34,836 bases of DNA, from the NCBI GenBank assembly GCA_023251935.1, contig JAHEXV010000023.1, positions 1 through 34,836 of the forward strand, read 5' to 3'. Below the pieces are notes generated by a model. That model ran no database searches, was not told the origin of the DNA, and saw only the letters and a program-made list of their open reading frames with translations. This stretch comes from a bacterium (GTDB taxonomy: Bacteria; Actinomycetota; Thermoleophilia; Solirubrobacterales; 70-9). This document shows positions 21,954-29,307 of this stretch, piece after piece (the stretch's first letter is position 1; each line of letters opens with the position of its first letter). The translations under genes were made by a program, and so were the position numbers.

Positions 21954-22412
21954 TCAGCGCGCCCCGCGGACCTTCTCGCAACCGCTGGCCGCCGTGTCGG
22001 GGTCGCGACCTCCGTTCGCGCGAGGCCGGCCGCCGAGGCAAGAGTCGTGATCGCCTGGCCCGCCGTGCAGCCTGTCGGGCTGCGGTCCGCCCCGGAGAAG
22101 GTCGTCCTCCTCCTCCCCGTACATGGTGTCCGCCCCCTTGTCGCCGTAGACCGTGTCCGACCCGGAGTAGGCGCAAACGGTGTCGGCACCCCCACCCGCG
22201 TGGATCACGTCGCTGTCGGGCGAGCCCTGGATTGTGTGCGAACCGGGGGAGTCGGTGTAGGGAACGCCCTTTACGACCGTGTAGTCGGCGTGGCTCCCAC
22301 AGATGCTCTCGGTCGGAGCCCCGCCGCTACCGGAAGCCAGCGCCAGCGCGACTGCGATTCCAATCGACCCACCGAGGGCCAGCTTTACTCCAAGCTTCAC
22401 CGAGCCACGCAC
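21954..22412 (-). CDS. RTX/hemolysin-type calcium-binding exported protein
   Basis: The 152-residue protein has an N-terminal hydrophobic signal (LGVKLALGGSIGIAVALALASG) and then several nonapeptide-like RTX repeats: GSPDSDVIHAGGGADTV, YSGSDTVYGDKGADTMYGEEEDDLLRGG, PDRLHGGPG. These motifs fold into a calcium-stabilised parallel beta roll. Three cysteines, the last in SGCEKVRGAR, suggest disulfides; this short signal-RTX-Cys form is common in soil actinobacteria. No catalytic domain is attached, so structural or calcium-buffering use is likely. The start is GTG 22410-22412 (or GTG 22398-22400); neither has a strong ribosome binding site. Confidence 0.75.
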   Translation of the reverse strand: MRGSVKLGVKLALGGSIGIAVALALASGSGGAPTESICGSHADYTVVKGVPYTDSPGSHTIQGSPDSDVIHAGGGADTVCAYSGSDTVYGDKGADTMYGEEEDDLLRGGPQPDRLHGGPGDHDSCLGGRPRANGGRDPDTAASGCEKVRGAR

Positions 22413-22513
22413 TCCGCAGTCATGTCGTCGCGAAAGGCTATCCGCATTCGAGGCTCCGCTGTCTGCTTCACTGCCGCGGCCGGGGCACGTATAGCAATCC
22501 CCTGATCGCTACG

Positions 22514-22675
22514 GTGCTGGCCGCGCTCGTGTTCTGGCTTGGGGGCTGGACGTTCCCCTTGGGGCTCGGGGGCACGGGTTTGAGCCCCTTGACCTACGTG
22601 ATGGCCGGCGCGATCTGGCTCCTGGCTTTCGGGACCGGCGTGTATCACGACCTGTTTGGCGACGGGTTCGACTGA
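22514..22675 (+). CDS. Possible small membrane protein (53 residues)
   Basis: From GTG 22514 the frame gives two hydrophobic helices (VLAALVFWLGGWTFPLGLGG and LTYVMAGAIWLLAFGTGVYHDLF) and ends GDGFD-stop. The pattern looks like real membrane protein sequence, but no Shine-Dalgarno sequence precedes the start and the frame is open upstream with non-protein-like sequence. It may be the 3' end of a decayed gene. Bases 22676-22865 show nothing coding. Confidence 0.35.
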   Translation: MLAALVFWLGGWTFPLGLGGTGLSPLTYVMAGAIWLLAFGTGVYHDLFGDGFD

Positions 22676-22865
22676 CATCACCCCGAAGCGTGCCGGTTGA
22701 GGCGCGGGTGTGCCGCCGTTGCGCTGGCTGCTTTGAGCAAGTGATGCGCCGCTGCCTACCTGAGGGCGGCGCGGCAGCCCAACCGGACGACCCCGCCGCA
22801 TGGCGCGCGCTTCCAATTCGCTTCCAAACGGAACTCGATCACCGCCGCTGGGCGTCCCGCTGAAC

Positions 22866-22889
22866 GAGAAAACCCCGCGATTAGCGGGG
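22866..22889 (-). terminator. Intrinsic terminator after tRNA-Arg
   Basis: On the minus strand CCCCGC, loop TAATC, GCGGGG is followed by TTTTCTC, starting 11 bases beyond the tRNA 3' end. Confidence 0.8.
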
Positions 22890-22899
22890 CTTTCTCCAG

Positions 22900-22973
22900 C
22901 GCGCCCGACAGGACTCGAACCTGTGACCTCCTGCTCCGGAGGCAGGCGCTCTATCCAACTGAGCTACGGGCGC
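22900..22973 (-). tRNA. tRNA-Arg(CCG)
   Basis: A complete cloverleaf on the minus strand: acceptor GCGCCCG/CGGGCGC, D-arm GCTC-AGTTGGATA-GAGC, anticodon arm CCTGC-CTCCGGA-GCAGG with anticodon CCG, variable loop AGGTC, T-arm ACAGG-TTCGAGT-CCTGT, discriminator G. The 3' CCA is not encoded. It reads codon CGG, frequent in this GC-rich genome. An intrinsic terminator follows. The gene marks the boundary between the accessory stretch and core genes. Confidence 0.97.
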
Positions 22974-23114
22974 CGGACCGCTCAGTCTAGCCCCGCCGCG
23001 GCCTGGCTCCTCGAGCGGACCCGCCCTGCCCGCCCGATGGCGGAACGGCAGGCGGGCGCGCGAGCGCCGCCGGCGACCGTTACGAGCGACGACGCCCCCG
23101 GCTACGGTAAGCGG

Positions 23115-24071
23115 ATGGACCTGTCGGTCGCCTTTCTCGGCACCGGGGGCTCGGTGCCCACGGCGCGTCGCGCCACGGCCTGCCTGCTCGTCAGGGTGGG
23201 CGGCGAGCGCCTGCTGTTCGACTGCGGCGAGGGGTCGCAGCGCCAGATGCAGCGCTCGACTGGGCTCGTCCCCGTCGACGAGATCTACCTGACCCACTAC
23301 CACGCCGATCACTACCTCGGCGTGCCCGGCCTGCTGAAGACCTACGACCTCCAGGGTCGCGAGCGCCCATTGCAAATCGTCGGCCCGCCCGGCCTCGGCG
23401 AGTTGTTCAGGGCTCTCGGCCGGATCGTCGGCCGCCTCTCCTACGAGGTGGAGCTGGTGGAGCTCGAGCAGGGAGACGCGGTTCGGCACGACGGCTACGA
23501 GGTGCGCTGCTTTGGGGTCGATCATCGGGTCCGCGCCTATGGCTACGCCCTGGTCGAGGACGAGCGGCCCGGGCGCTTCGATCCGGCGCTCGCCGAACGG
23601 CTCGGCGTCGAGCCCGGCCCCGACTTCGGGAGGCTTCAGGCCGGCGAGCCCGTGGATGGCTCCAACGGGGCGGTACGCCCGGAGCAGGTGATGGGGGAGT
23701 CGCGACGGGGCCGCAAGCTCGTCGTCACCGGCGACACCGGGCCCTGCGAGATGGTGCGCCTCGCGGCGCACGAGGCGGAGCTGCTCGTGCACGACGGCAG
23801 CTTCGCGGACGAGGAGACCGAGCGGGCCGCCGAGACCGGGCACTCCACGGCGCGCCAGGCGGCCGAGCTGGCGCGGGATGCTGGCGTCAGGCTGCTCGCC
23901 ATCGTCCATGTCTCCTCGCGCTACGACGTTCGCGAGGTGCTCGCCGAGGCGCGGGAGGAGTTCGCGGCGACCGAGGCCCCACGCGACTTCGACCTGGTCG
24001 AGATCCCCCTTCCGGAACGGGGAGAGCCGCGGCTGGTCGAGAACGGGGCGCGCGCTGCGACCCAGGTCTGA
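23115..24071 (+). CDS. rnz: Ribonuclease Z (tRNA 3'-processing endonuclease)
   Basis: The 318-residue MBL-fold nuclease has FLGTGGSVPTARR at the N-terminus, the metal site THYHADHYLG (HxHxDH) near residue 60, GVDHRVRAYGYAL, VVTGDTGPCEMV, the HDGSF segment and VHVSSRY near 265. All are standard RNase Z landmarks. It cleaves tRNA precursors after the discriminator base so that CCA can be added, which suits a genome with CCA-less tRNA genes such as the tRNA-Arg 140 bases away. The start is ATG 23115. It converges with the alpha/beta hydrolase gene, nine bases apart. Confidence 0.92.
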   Translation: MDLSVAFLGTGGSVPTARRATACLLVRVGGERLLFDCGEGSQRQMQRSTGLVPVDEIYLTHYHADHYLGVPGLLKTYDLQGRERPLQIVGPPGLGELFRALGRIVGRLSYEVELVELEQGDAVRHDGYEVRCFGVDHRVRAYGYALVEDERPGRFDPALAERLGVEPGPDFGRLQAGEPVDGSNGAVRPEQVMGESRRGRKLVVTGDTGPCEMVRLAAHEAELLVHDGSFADEETERAAETGHSTARQAAELARDAGVRLLAIVHVSSRYDVREVLAEAREEFAATEAPRDFDLVEIPLPERGEPRLVENGARAATQV

Positions 24072-24080
24072 CCGGAGCCC

Positions 24081-24962
24081 CTAGCCGAGCGGCGCGGCGA
24101 GATCGGCGATCGCCTGAGCGACCGCGTTCGGCTGGTCCTCCTGGAGGAAGTGCTTGGCCGGGAGGAGGATCGGGTCGTCGACCCCGAGCGCCTCCTGCGC
24201 CTGGCGCATCTGATCGAGGGGAATCGCCGGATCGCGCTGCCCCCAGACGATCCGGGTCGGGTACGAGCGCCGCTCGAGCCCCTCCCAGAGCAGGCGCTGT
24301 TTGGCCGCGGTCGGCTGGTAGCCGCGCGAGATCCGCAGGAAAGCGCGGCCGCGATCGACGCGCCTGAGGAGCTCGTAGTGCGCGTAGACCTGGTATCGCG
24401 GGACCGCCGCGGCGTCGGCGATCCCCTGGAGGTAGAAGAGGCGTGAGAAGACCCAGGGGTTCAACGAGGCAAGCCAGGCCCGCCCCAGGCCCGGGACGGC
24501 GAACGGCGCCATCGTCCAGGGGCGGCGGAAGATCTCCAAACCGAGGATTGTGTTGAGCGCGGTGAGCGAGAGCACGCGGTCCGGGTTGGCCACCGCCCAC
24601 TCGCAGCCGATCGGCCCGCCGATGTCGTGCACCACGAGGTGACAGCGGTCGATCCCAAGCGCGTCGACCGCGTCGCCGGTCCACCGCGCCAACCCGGACC
24701 ACGTGTAGTCGAACTCGGCGGGGCGATCGGCGAGGCCGAGACCGGGAAAGTCGAACGCCACCGCGCGCAAGCCCTGCTCGGCCAGCACCGGGACAACCTT
24801 TCTGTAGAGGAACGAGCTGGTCGGGACCCCGTGCAGAAGGACCACCGGGGCGCCCTGGCCCTGCTCGCGCACGAAACTCTCCACGCCCCCGGCCGTGAAC
24901 TGTCGCCCGGACGCCTGGTGAGCCTCGATCGCCTCGCGCGCCGCGTCGCGAATGCCTCCCAT
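24081..24962 (-). CDS. Alpha/beta hydrolase, haloalkane dehalogenase/epoxide hydrolase type
   Basis: The 293-residue protein has the oxyanion region VVLLHGVPTSSFLYRKVV, the nucleophile elbow LVVHDIGGPIGCEWA, a general acid in WGQRDPAIPLDQM and the catalytic His in AKHFLQEDQP. An aspartate in the elbow is the hallmark of dehalogenases and epoxide hydrolases rather than esterases. The residue after it is Ile instead of the Trp used for halide binding by haloalkane dehalogenases, so an epoxide hydrolase or other C-X bond hydrolase is more likely. The start is ATG 24960-24962. It is divergent from the membrane protein gene. Confidence 0.85.
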   Translation of the reverse strand: MGGIRDAAREAIEAHQASGRQFTAGGVESFVREQGQGAPVVLLHGVPTSSFLYRKVVPVLAEQGLRAVAFDFPGLGLADRPAEFDYTWSGLARWTGDAVDALGIDRCHLVVHDIGGPIGCEWAVANPDRVLSLTALNTILGLEIFRRPWTMAPFAVPGLGRAWLASLNPWVFSRLFYLQGIADAAAVPRYQVYAHYELLRRVDRGRAFLRISRGYQPTAAKQRLLWEGLERRSYPTRIVWGQRDPAIPLDQMRQAQEALGVDDPILLPAKHFLQEDQPNAVAQAIADLAAPLG

Positions 24963-25064
24963 CGCCGCATGATCGCATGAGAGACTGCAGCCGAATTGCG
25001 CCCCGCCACTCAGCGGCGGCGCCGGGCAGACCGCGCCGCGAGCGCGTCGTCGAAGGAGGAGTCG

Positions 25065-25700
25065 ATGCAACAGCAGAGCACCTGGGAGCGCCTCGCTCCG
25101 CTCACCGGGCTGATATTCGTCGCCATCGTCGTGGCCGTCTTCGCGATCGGCGGATCGACGCCGGACCAGCATGACACCGCCCAACAGGTCCAGGCCTTCT
25201 ACGGCCAGCACCACGGCAAGCACGAGGCGTTGGCGTTCATCCTGGCGCTCTCGATCCCGTTCCTGGTCTTCTTCGTGAGCATCCTGCGCCACGAGCTGCG
25301 GCGCCAGGGCGGCACGGGGCAGCTCGCCAACGCCGCTTTCGCCGGTGGCGTGCTGGCGGCGGCGGGCTTCGGGATCCTCTCGGTCGTGCATCTGTCGCTG
25401 GCGGTCGCGGCGGACAGCGCCAACACGATCGGCACGACCCAGGTGCTCAACGTGCTCGACAACAACGACTTCCTGCCGATGGTGGGCGGACTCGGCGTAC
25501 TGGTGCTGGCGGCGGGATGGTCGGCGGTGCGCCACGGCGGCATGCCCAAATGGCTGGCCTGGGTGGGGATCGTGATCGGGGTCGCGATCTTCACGCCGGC
25601 GGGCTTCGTCGGGTTCCTGGCCTCGGGGCTGTGGATCGCGATCGTCAGCGTCCTGCTGACCCTGGCGCGCCGGTCCGCGGAGCCGGCGCCGGCCGCGTAG
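25065..25700 (+). CDS. Membrane protein of unknown function with four to five predicted helices
   Basis: The 211-residue protein has hydrophobic segments near residues 12-30 (LTGLIFVAIVVAVFAIGG), 58-75, 90-115, 135-155 and 165-195, joined by short loops, plus a soluble stretch TPDQHDTAQQVQAFYGQHHGKHE between the first two. No transporter or enzyme motif is recognised. The pattern resembles an uncharacterised actinobacterial membrane family. The start is ATG 25065 with a perfect AAGGAGGA upstream. Monocistronic; a GNRA-loop hairpin (25732-25747) follows. Confidence 0.75.
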   Translation: MQQQSTWERLAPLTGLIFVAIVVAVFAIGGSTPDQHDTAQQVQAFYGQHHGKHEALAFILALSIPFLVFFVSILRHELRRQGGTGQLANAAFAGGVLAAAGFGILSVVHLSLAVAADSANTIGTTQVLNVLDNNDFLPMVGGLGVLVLAAGWSAVRHGGMPKWLAWVGIVIGVAIFTPAGFVGFLASGLWIAIVSVLLTLARRSAEPAPAA

Positions 25701-25731
25701 GCGAGGTAGGCGGGCGCCGCGGAGGAGACCA

Positions 25732-25747
25732 GCCGACGAAAGTCGGC
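25732..25747. terminator. GAAA-tetraloop hairpin before the pyr operon
   Basis: GCCGAC-GAAA-GTCGGC lies 31 bases after the membrane-protein stop, without a T-run. TAGGCT (25769-25774) is a possible -10 for the pyr promoter; no clear -35 is seen. Confidence 0.4.
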
Positions 25748-25785
25748 GCGTTCCGAGGCGACGGCTGCTAGGCTCGGCCGGTCGG

Positions 25786-25816
25786 TTCCTTTAACCCGGT
25801 CCGGAGAGGCCAGGAA
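25786..25816 (+). promoter_or_regulatory. PyrR-binding RNA hairpin overlapping the pyrR Shine-Dalgarno sequence
   Basis: The terminal loop TCCGGAGAGG (25800-25809) matches the canonical PyrR-binding loop TCCAGAGAGG at nine of ten positions. It is closed by GG/CC (25798-25799 with 25810-25811) and a lower stem TTCCT/AGGAA (25786-25790 with 25812-25816), with the internal bulge TTAACCC also in the expected place. The 3' stem overlaps GGAAGGGG (25813-25820), the ribosome binding site. No terminator follows, so UMP-loaded PyrR should block translation, as described for mycobacterial pyr operons. Confidence 0.85.
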
Positions 25817-25827
25817 GGGGCGAGAGC

Positions 25828-26388
25828 ATCAGCGCTGACCAAAAGGTCGTCCTCGATCGCGACGAATCGCGCCGCACCTTGGTGCGGATCGCGCACGAGA
25901 TCGTCGAGAAGAACCCGGGCGCCCACTCCGTAGCCCTGGTCGGCATCCACACTCGCGGCGCTGTGCTCGGCCGGCGGCTGCACGCGCTGGTCGGGGAGCT
26001 GAGCGGCTCCGAGGTGCCGTTCGGCGACCTCGACATCTCCTTTTATCGCGACGACGTCAACGCGCGCGAGCCCGGAGCCCAGCCGGTGGTCCACGCCTCG
26101 CACCTGGACTTCGAGCTCGAGGGCCGCACCGTGGTGCTGGTCGACGACGTCCTGTTCACCGGGCGCACGGTGCGGGCCGGGATCGACGCCCTGTTCGACT
26201 ACGGGCGTCCCCAGCGGGTCCAGCTCGCGGTGCTCGTCGATCGTGGTCACCGCGAGCTGCCGATTCGCCCCGACTACGTAGGCAAGAACCTCCCGACCTC
26301 ACACCGGCAGCGTGTCTACGTGCGGGTGGAGGAGATCGACGGCGTCGACGAGGTTGCGATCGCGGAGCGGGTCGAGGCACCGCGATGA
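25828..26388 (+). CDS. pyrR: Bifunctional pyr operon regulator / uracil phosphoribosyltransferase PyrR, probable ATC start
   Basis: The protein senses UMP and binds pyr mRNA, and often has uracil phosphoribosyltransferase activity. The PRPP loop [19 protein letters not shown] is intact near residues 100-118. N-terminal [24 protein letters not shown] and [16 protein letters not shown] match the family. From ATC 25828 it has 186 residues, the usual length. After in-frame TAA 25792-25794 there is no ATG, GTG, TTG or CTG before TTG 25879, and starting there would delete the conserved first strand. ATC lies seven bases after GGAAGGGG. Overlaps pyrB by four bases (ATGA). Function is very sure; the start is inference. 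Confidence 0.92.
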   Translation: MSADQKVVLDRDESRRTLVRIAHEIVEKNPGAHSVALVGIHTRGAVLGRRLHALVGELSGSEVPFGDLDISFYRDDVNAREPGAQPVVHASHLDFELEGRTVVLVDDVLFTGRTVRAGIDALFDYGRPQRVQLAVLVDRGHRELPIRPDYVGKNLPTSHRQRVYVRVEEIDGVDEVAIAERVEAPR

Positions 26389-27359
26389 GGCACCTGCTCG
26401 CAATCGCCGATCTGGAGCGCGCCGACATCGAGCGGATCCTCGAGCGCGCCGAGGGATTCGCCGAGGTCGGGCGTCGCGACATCAAGAAGGTGCCGACGCT
26501 GCGCGGCCGCACGATCGTCAACCTCTTCTACGAGTCCAGCACCCGGACGAGCTCGTCGTTCGAGCTCGCCGCCAAGCGGCTGTCCGCCGACGTCGTCTCG
26601 GTCAAGGCCGCCGGCTCCTCGGTCGACAAGGGCGAGTCGCTGAAGGACACGATCACCACCCTGAGCGCCTACGGACCCGAGGCGATCGTGATCCGCTCGC
26701 CGGATGCGGGCGCCGCCGATCTGGTCGCCGGCTGGACCGAGGCGGCGGTCGTCAATGCCGGCGACGGCAAACACGAGCATCCGAGCCAGGCGCTGCTCGA
26801 CCTCTACACCCTCATCCGTCGGCTCGGGTCCCTCGAGGGGAAGCGAATCTGGATCGTCGGCGACGTGCTCCACAGCCGCGTGGCGCGCTCCAACGCGCTC
26901 GCCTTCGGGATGATGGGCGCCGAGGTCACGGTCTGCGGCCCGCCGACCCTGATCCCGCGGGCAATCGACGAGGCCCTGGGGTGCGCGGTCTCCCACGACC
27001 TCGGGGGCCTCGGCGAGGCGGACGTCGTCTACGCCCTGCGCATGCAGCGAGAGCGGATGCGCGAGTCGTTCATCCCCTCGATCCGCGAATACGTCGCCGG
27101 CTATCAGATCGACGCGCGGCGTCTCGGGCCGCGCCAGCTTCTTATGCACCCGGGCCCGCTCAACCGTGGGGTCGAGATCGCCCCGGAGGTGATCGACGGG
27201 CCCAACTCGCTGATCGCCGAGCAGGTCGAGAGCGGGCTCGTGGTGAGGATGGCGATCCTCTACGAGCTGCTGGCCAACGCCCGCCCCCGACCGGGCGGCG
27301 GCCGCGCGGCGGACTCCGAGGACGTGCCGGCGCCGACGCCGATCAAGGAGCCGGCATGA
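26385..27359 (+). CDS. pyrB: Aspartate carbamoyltransferase catalytic subunit
   Basis: The 324-residue enzyme catalyses the second step of de novo pyrimidine synthesis: carbamoyl phosphate plus aspartate to carbamoylaspartate. The carbamoyl-phosphate loop STRTSSSFELAAKRL (residues about 52-66), the lysine of VDKGESLKD, KHEHPSQALLDLYTL and LLMHPGPLNRGVEIAPEV are all present. No pyrI regulatory subunit is visible, which fits regulation by PyrR. The C-terminal 20 residues are disordered and Pro-rich. It starts at ATG 26385 inside the pyrR stop and overlaps pyrC by four bases. Confidence 0.97.
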   Translation: MRHLLAIADLERADIERILERAEGFAEVGRRDIKKVPTLRGRTIVNLFYESSTRTSSSFELAAKRLSADVVSVKAAGSSVDKGESLKDTITTLSAYGPEAIVIRSPDAGAADLVAGWTEAAVVNAGDGKHEHPSQALLDLYTLIRRLGSLEGKRIWIVGDVLHSRVARSNALAFGMMGAEVTVCGPPTLIPRAIDEALGCAVSHDLGGLGEADVVYALRMQRERMRESFIPSIREYVAGYQIDARRLGPRQLLMHPGPLNRGVEIAPEVIDGPNSLIAEQVESGLVVRMAILYELLANARPRPGGGRAADSEDVPAPTPIKEPA

Positions 27360-28747
27360 GCGGCGTCCTGCGCCCGATCTCCTCCCTGGACTGGCGGGCG
27401 TCGGGTGGAGAGCCGGCGGGCGACCTGGTGATCCGCCGCGCCGCCGTGCTCGACCCGCGAGCGAGGCTGGAGGGCACCTACGACGTAGTGGTACGGGGTG
27501 GGAAGATCGCCGAGCTCGCCGAGCCGGGAAGCGCCGAGCCGGGCGACGGCGAGCTGATCGAGGCGGAGGGGAGGGCGGTGTTCCCCGCCTTCTTCGACCC
27601 CCACGTCCATCTGCGGACCCCGGGCGACGAGGACGAGGAGGAGGTCGAGACGGGCACCCGCGCGGCCGCCTCCGGCGGGTTCTGCGGGGTGCTCGCGATG
27701 GCGAACACCAGCCCCCCGGTCGACTCGGCGGCCGACGTCCGCTCGCTCTGCGAGCAGGCGTCCGAGCAGGCGTTCGTACCCACCGGCTTCCTCGCCTGCG
27801 TCACCCGTGGCATGGCGGGGGAGGAGCTGACCGAGATGGCGGAGCTTCGCGACGCCGGGGCGGTCGGCTTCTCGGACGACGGCCTTCCGATCTCGAACGC
27901 GAGGCTGATGCGGCGCGCCCTCCAGTACCAGCACCTGGTCGGTGCGCAGCTGGCGCTCCACGAGGAGGACCACGACCTCTCTCGCCCCGCCGGGGCACAC
28001 CAGCCGCACCTGGGCGGGGTGATGCACGAGGGGGTGGTCTCCGCGGCGCTCGGGCTCGCCGGCATCCCGTCGGTCGCCGAGTCGACGATGATCGCCCGCG
28101 ATGCGGCCCTGGCCGCCTACGAGGATGCCCGCGTCCACGTCCAACACCTGTCCGCCCGCGAGTCGGTGGAGGCCGTGGCGGTGGCGAAGGAGGCCGGGGT
28201 GCGGCTCACGTGCGAGGCAACTCCGCATCACCTGACGCTCACCGACGAGAAGGTGAGGAGCCTCGACTCGCGCTTCAAGATGAACCCGCCGCTTCGCGGT
28301 GCCGACGATCGCCAGGCGCTGATCGAGGGCATTCGCTCGGGCGTCATCGACTGCGTCGCGACCGACCACGCACCGCACTCGCTGGTAGAGAAGGAGGTCC
28401 CATTCGAGCAGGCGGCGATGGGGGTGACGGGGCTCGAGACCGCGTTCGCGGCCCTCCACACCGAGCTCGTGGTCCCCGGGGTGCTCGAGCTCGCCGTCCT
28501 GGTCGAGAGGATGGGCGGCGGGGCCGAGCCGTTCGGCTTCGAGCCGCCGAGCCTGGCGATCGGCAGCGATGCGAGCCTGGTGCTGTTCGACCCGGACGCC
28601 CAGTGGGAGCCCGGGGCGGAGGGATGGGAGAGCCGCTCGTCCAACTCGTGCTTCGCGGGCGTCCCGATGAGAGGACGGGTTCTGATGACCGTGGTCGCCG
28701 GCCGGGTCGTCTATCGACAGCGGAGCTTCGCGATGGGGGTCGCGTGA
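27356..28747 (+). CDS. pyrC: Dihydroorotase
   Basis: The 463-residue amidohydrolase cyclises carbamoylaspartate to dihydroorotate. The metal motif DPHVHLRTPG sits near residue 80, with further ligands in LALHEEDHDL, HVQHLSARESV, EATPHHLTL and the conserved VATDHAPH near 335. The usual HLREPG/GQ-E-K-E segment is replaced by TPGDEDEEEVETG, so the metal-bridging lysine may be absent, as in some class I enzymes. The start ATG 27356 overlaps pyrB by four bases. The last codons overlap the isochorismatase-like gene by four bases. Confidence 0.95.
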   Translation: MSGVLRPISSLDWRASGGEPAGDLVIRRAAVLDPRARLEGTYDVVVRGGKIAELAEPGSAEPGDGELIEAEGRAVFPAFFDPHVHLRTPGDEDEEEVETGTRAAASGGFCGVLAMANTSPPVDSAADVRSLCEQASEQAFVPTGFLACVTRGMAGEELTEMAELRDAGAVGFSDDGLPISNARLMRRALQYQHLVGAQLALHEEDHDLSRPAGAHQPHLGGVMHEGVVSAALGLAGIPSVAESTMIARDAALAAYEDARVHVQHLSARESVEAVAVAKEAGVRLTCEATPHHLTLTDEKVRSLDSRFKMNPPLRGADDRQALIEGIRSGVIDCVATDHAPHSLVEKEVPFEQAAMGVTGLETAFAALHTELVVPGVLELAVLVERMGGGAEPFGFEPPSLAIGSDASLVLFDPDAQWEPGAEGWESRSSNSCFAGVPMRGRVLMTVVAGRVVYRQRSFAMGVA

Positions 28748-29307
28748 GCGGGGCGAAGCTCGACAGGGGCCGGACGGCGCTGGTCGTGATCGACGTCCAG
28801 GAGGCCTTTCGCAAGGCCGTGCCGAGCTTCGACCAGGTCGTCCGGGCGACCGCCGCGCTGGTGAGCGGCGCCGAGGCGGTCGGGGTCCCCGTCGTGGTCA
28901 CCGAGCAGTACCCGAAGGGCCTCGGCAAGACCGTCCCTGAGGTCGCCGATCGCCTCCCCGACGGCGTCGAGCCGATCTCGAAGGTCTGCTTCTCGGCTTC
29001 GGAGGCCGAGGGCTTCGACCTCGACGGCCGCGACCAGGCTCTGGTCTGCGGCGTTGAGGCCCACGTCTGCGTCAGCCAGACGGTGCTCGACCTGCTCGAT
29101 CAAGGCCTCGAGGTGCACGTGGCGCAGGACGCGGTCGGCTCGCGGTTCGAGCCCGACCGGCAGGTCGGGCTGGCCAAAGCCGAGGGCGCGGGGGCGGTGA
29201 TCACCAGCGTCGAGACGGCGCTGTTCGAGCTCGTCAGGCGGGCCGGGACCGACGAGTTCAAGCGGGTGCAGGGGCTTGTGCTCGAGTATGCGCCGAGTCC
29301 GTCATGA
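28744..29307 (+). CDS. Isochorismatase-family cysteine hydrolase inside the pyr operon
   Basis: The 187-residue protein has the family triad: Asp in TALVVIDVQEAF (about residue 16), Lys in TEQYPKGLGKT, and Cys in VCGVEAHVCVSQTVLDLL. Members hydrolyse amides or ethers (nicotinamide, ureidoacrylate, N-carbamoylsarcosine, biuret, isochorismate). Both ends overlap pyrC and carA by four bases (GTGA and ATGA), so it is translated as part of the pyr operon. A carbamoyl- or ureido-type substrate is tempting but unproven; a nicotinamidase cannot be excluded. Confidence 0.85.
   Translation: MSGAKLDRGRTALVVIDVQEAFRKAVPSFDQVVRATAALVSGAEAVGVPVVVTEQYPKGLGKTVPEVADRLPDGVEPISKVCFSASEAEGFDLDGRDQALVCGVEAHVCVSQTVLDLLDQGLEVHVAQDAVGSRFEPDRQVGLAKAEGAGAVITSVETALFELVRRAGTDEFKRVQGLVLEYAPSPS

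Noticed and set aside
24960-25535. N-terminal extension of the alpha/beta hydrolase frame to 25535
   Set aside because: The extra 190 residues lie antisense to a membrane protein with a perfect Shine-Dalgarno sequence and have shadow composition; the normal hydrolase length is obtained from ATG 24960-24962.
26312-27355. Upstream extension of the pyrC frame through pyrB
   Set aside because: It is an out-of-frame reading of pyrB; pyrC starts at ATG 27356 in the four-base overlap typical of this operon.
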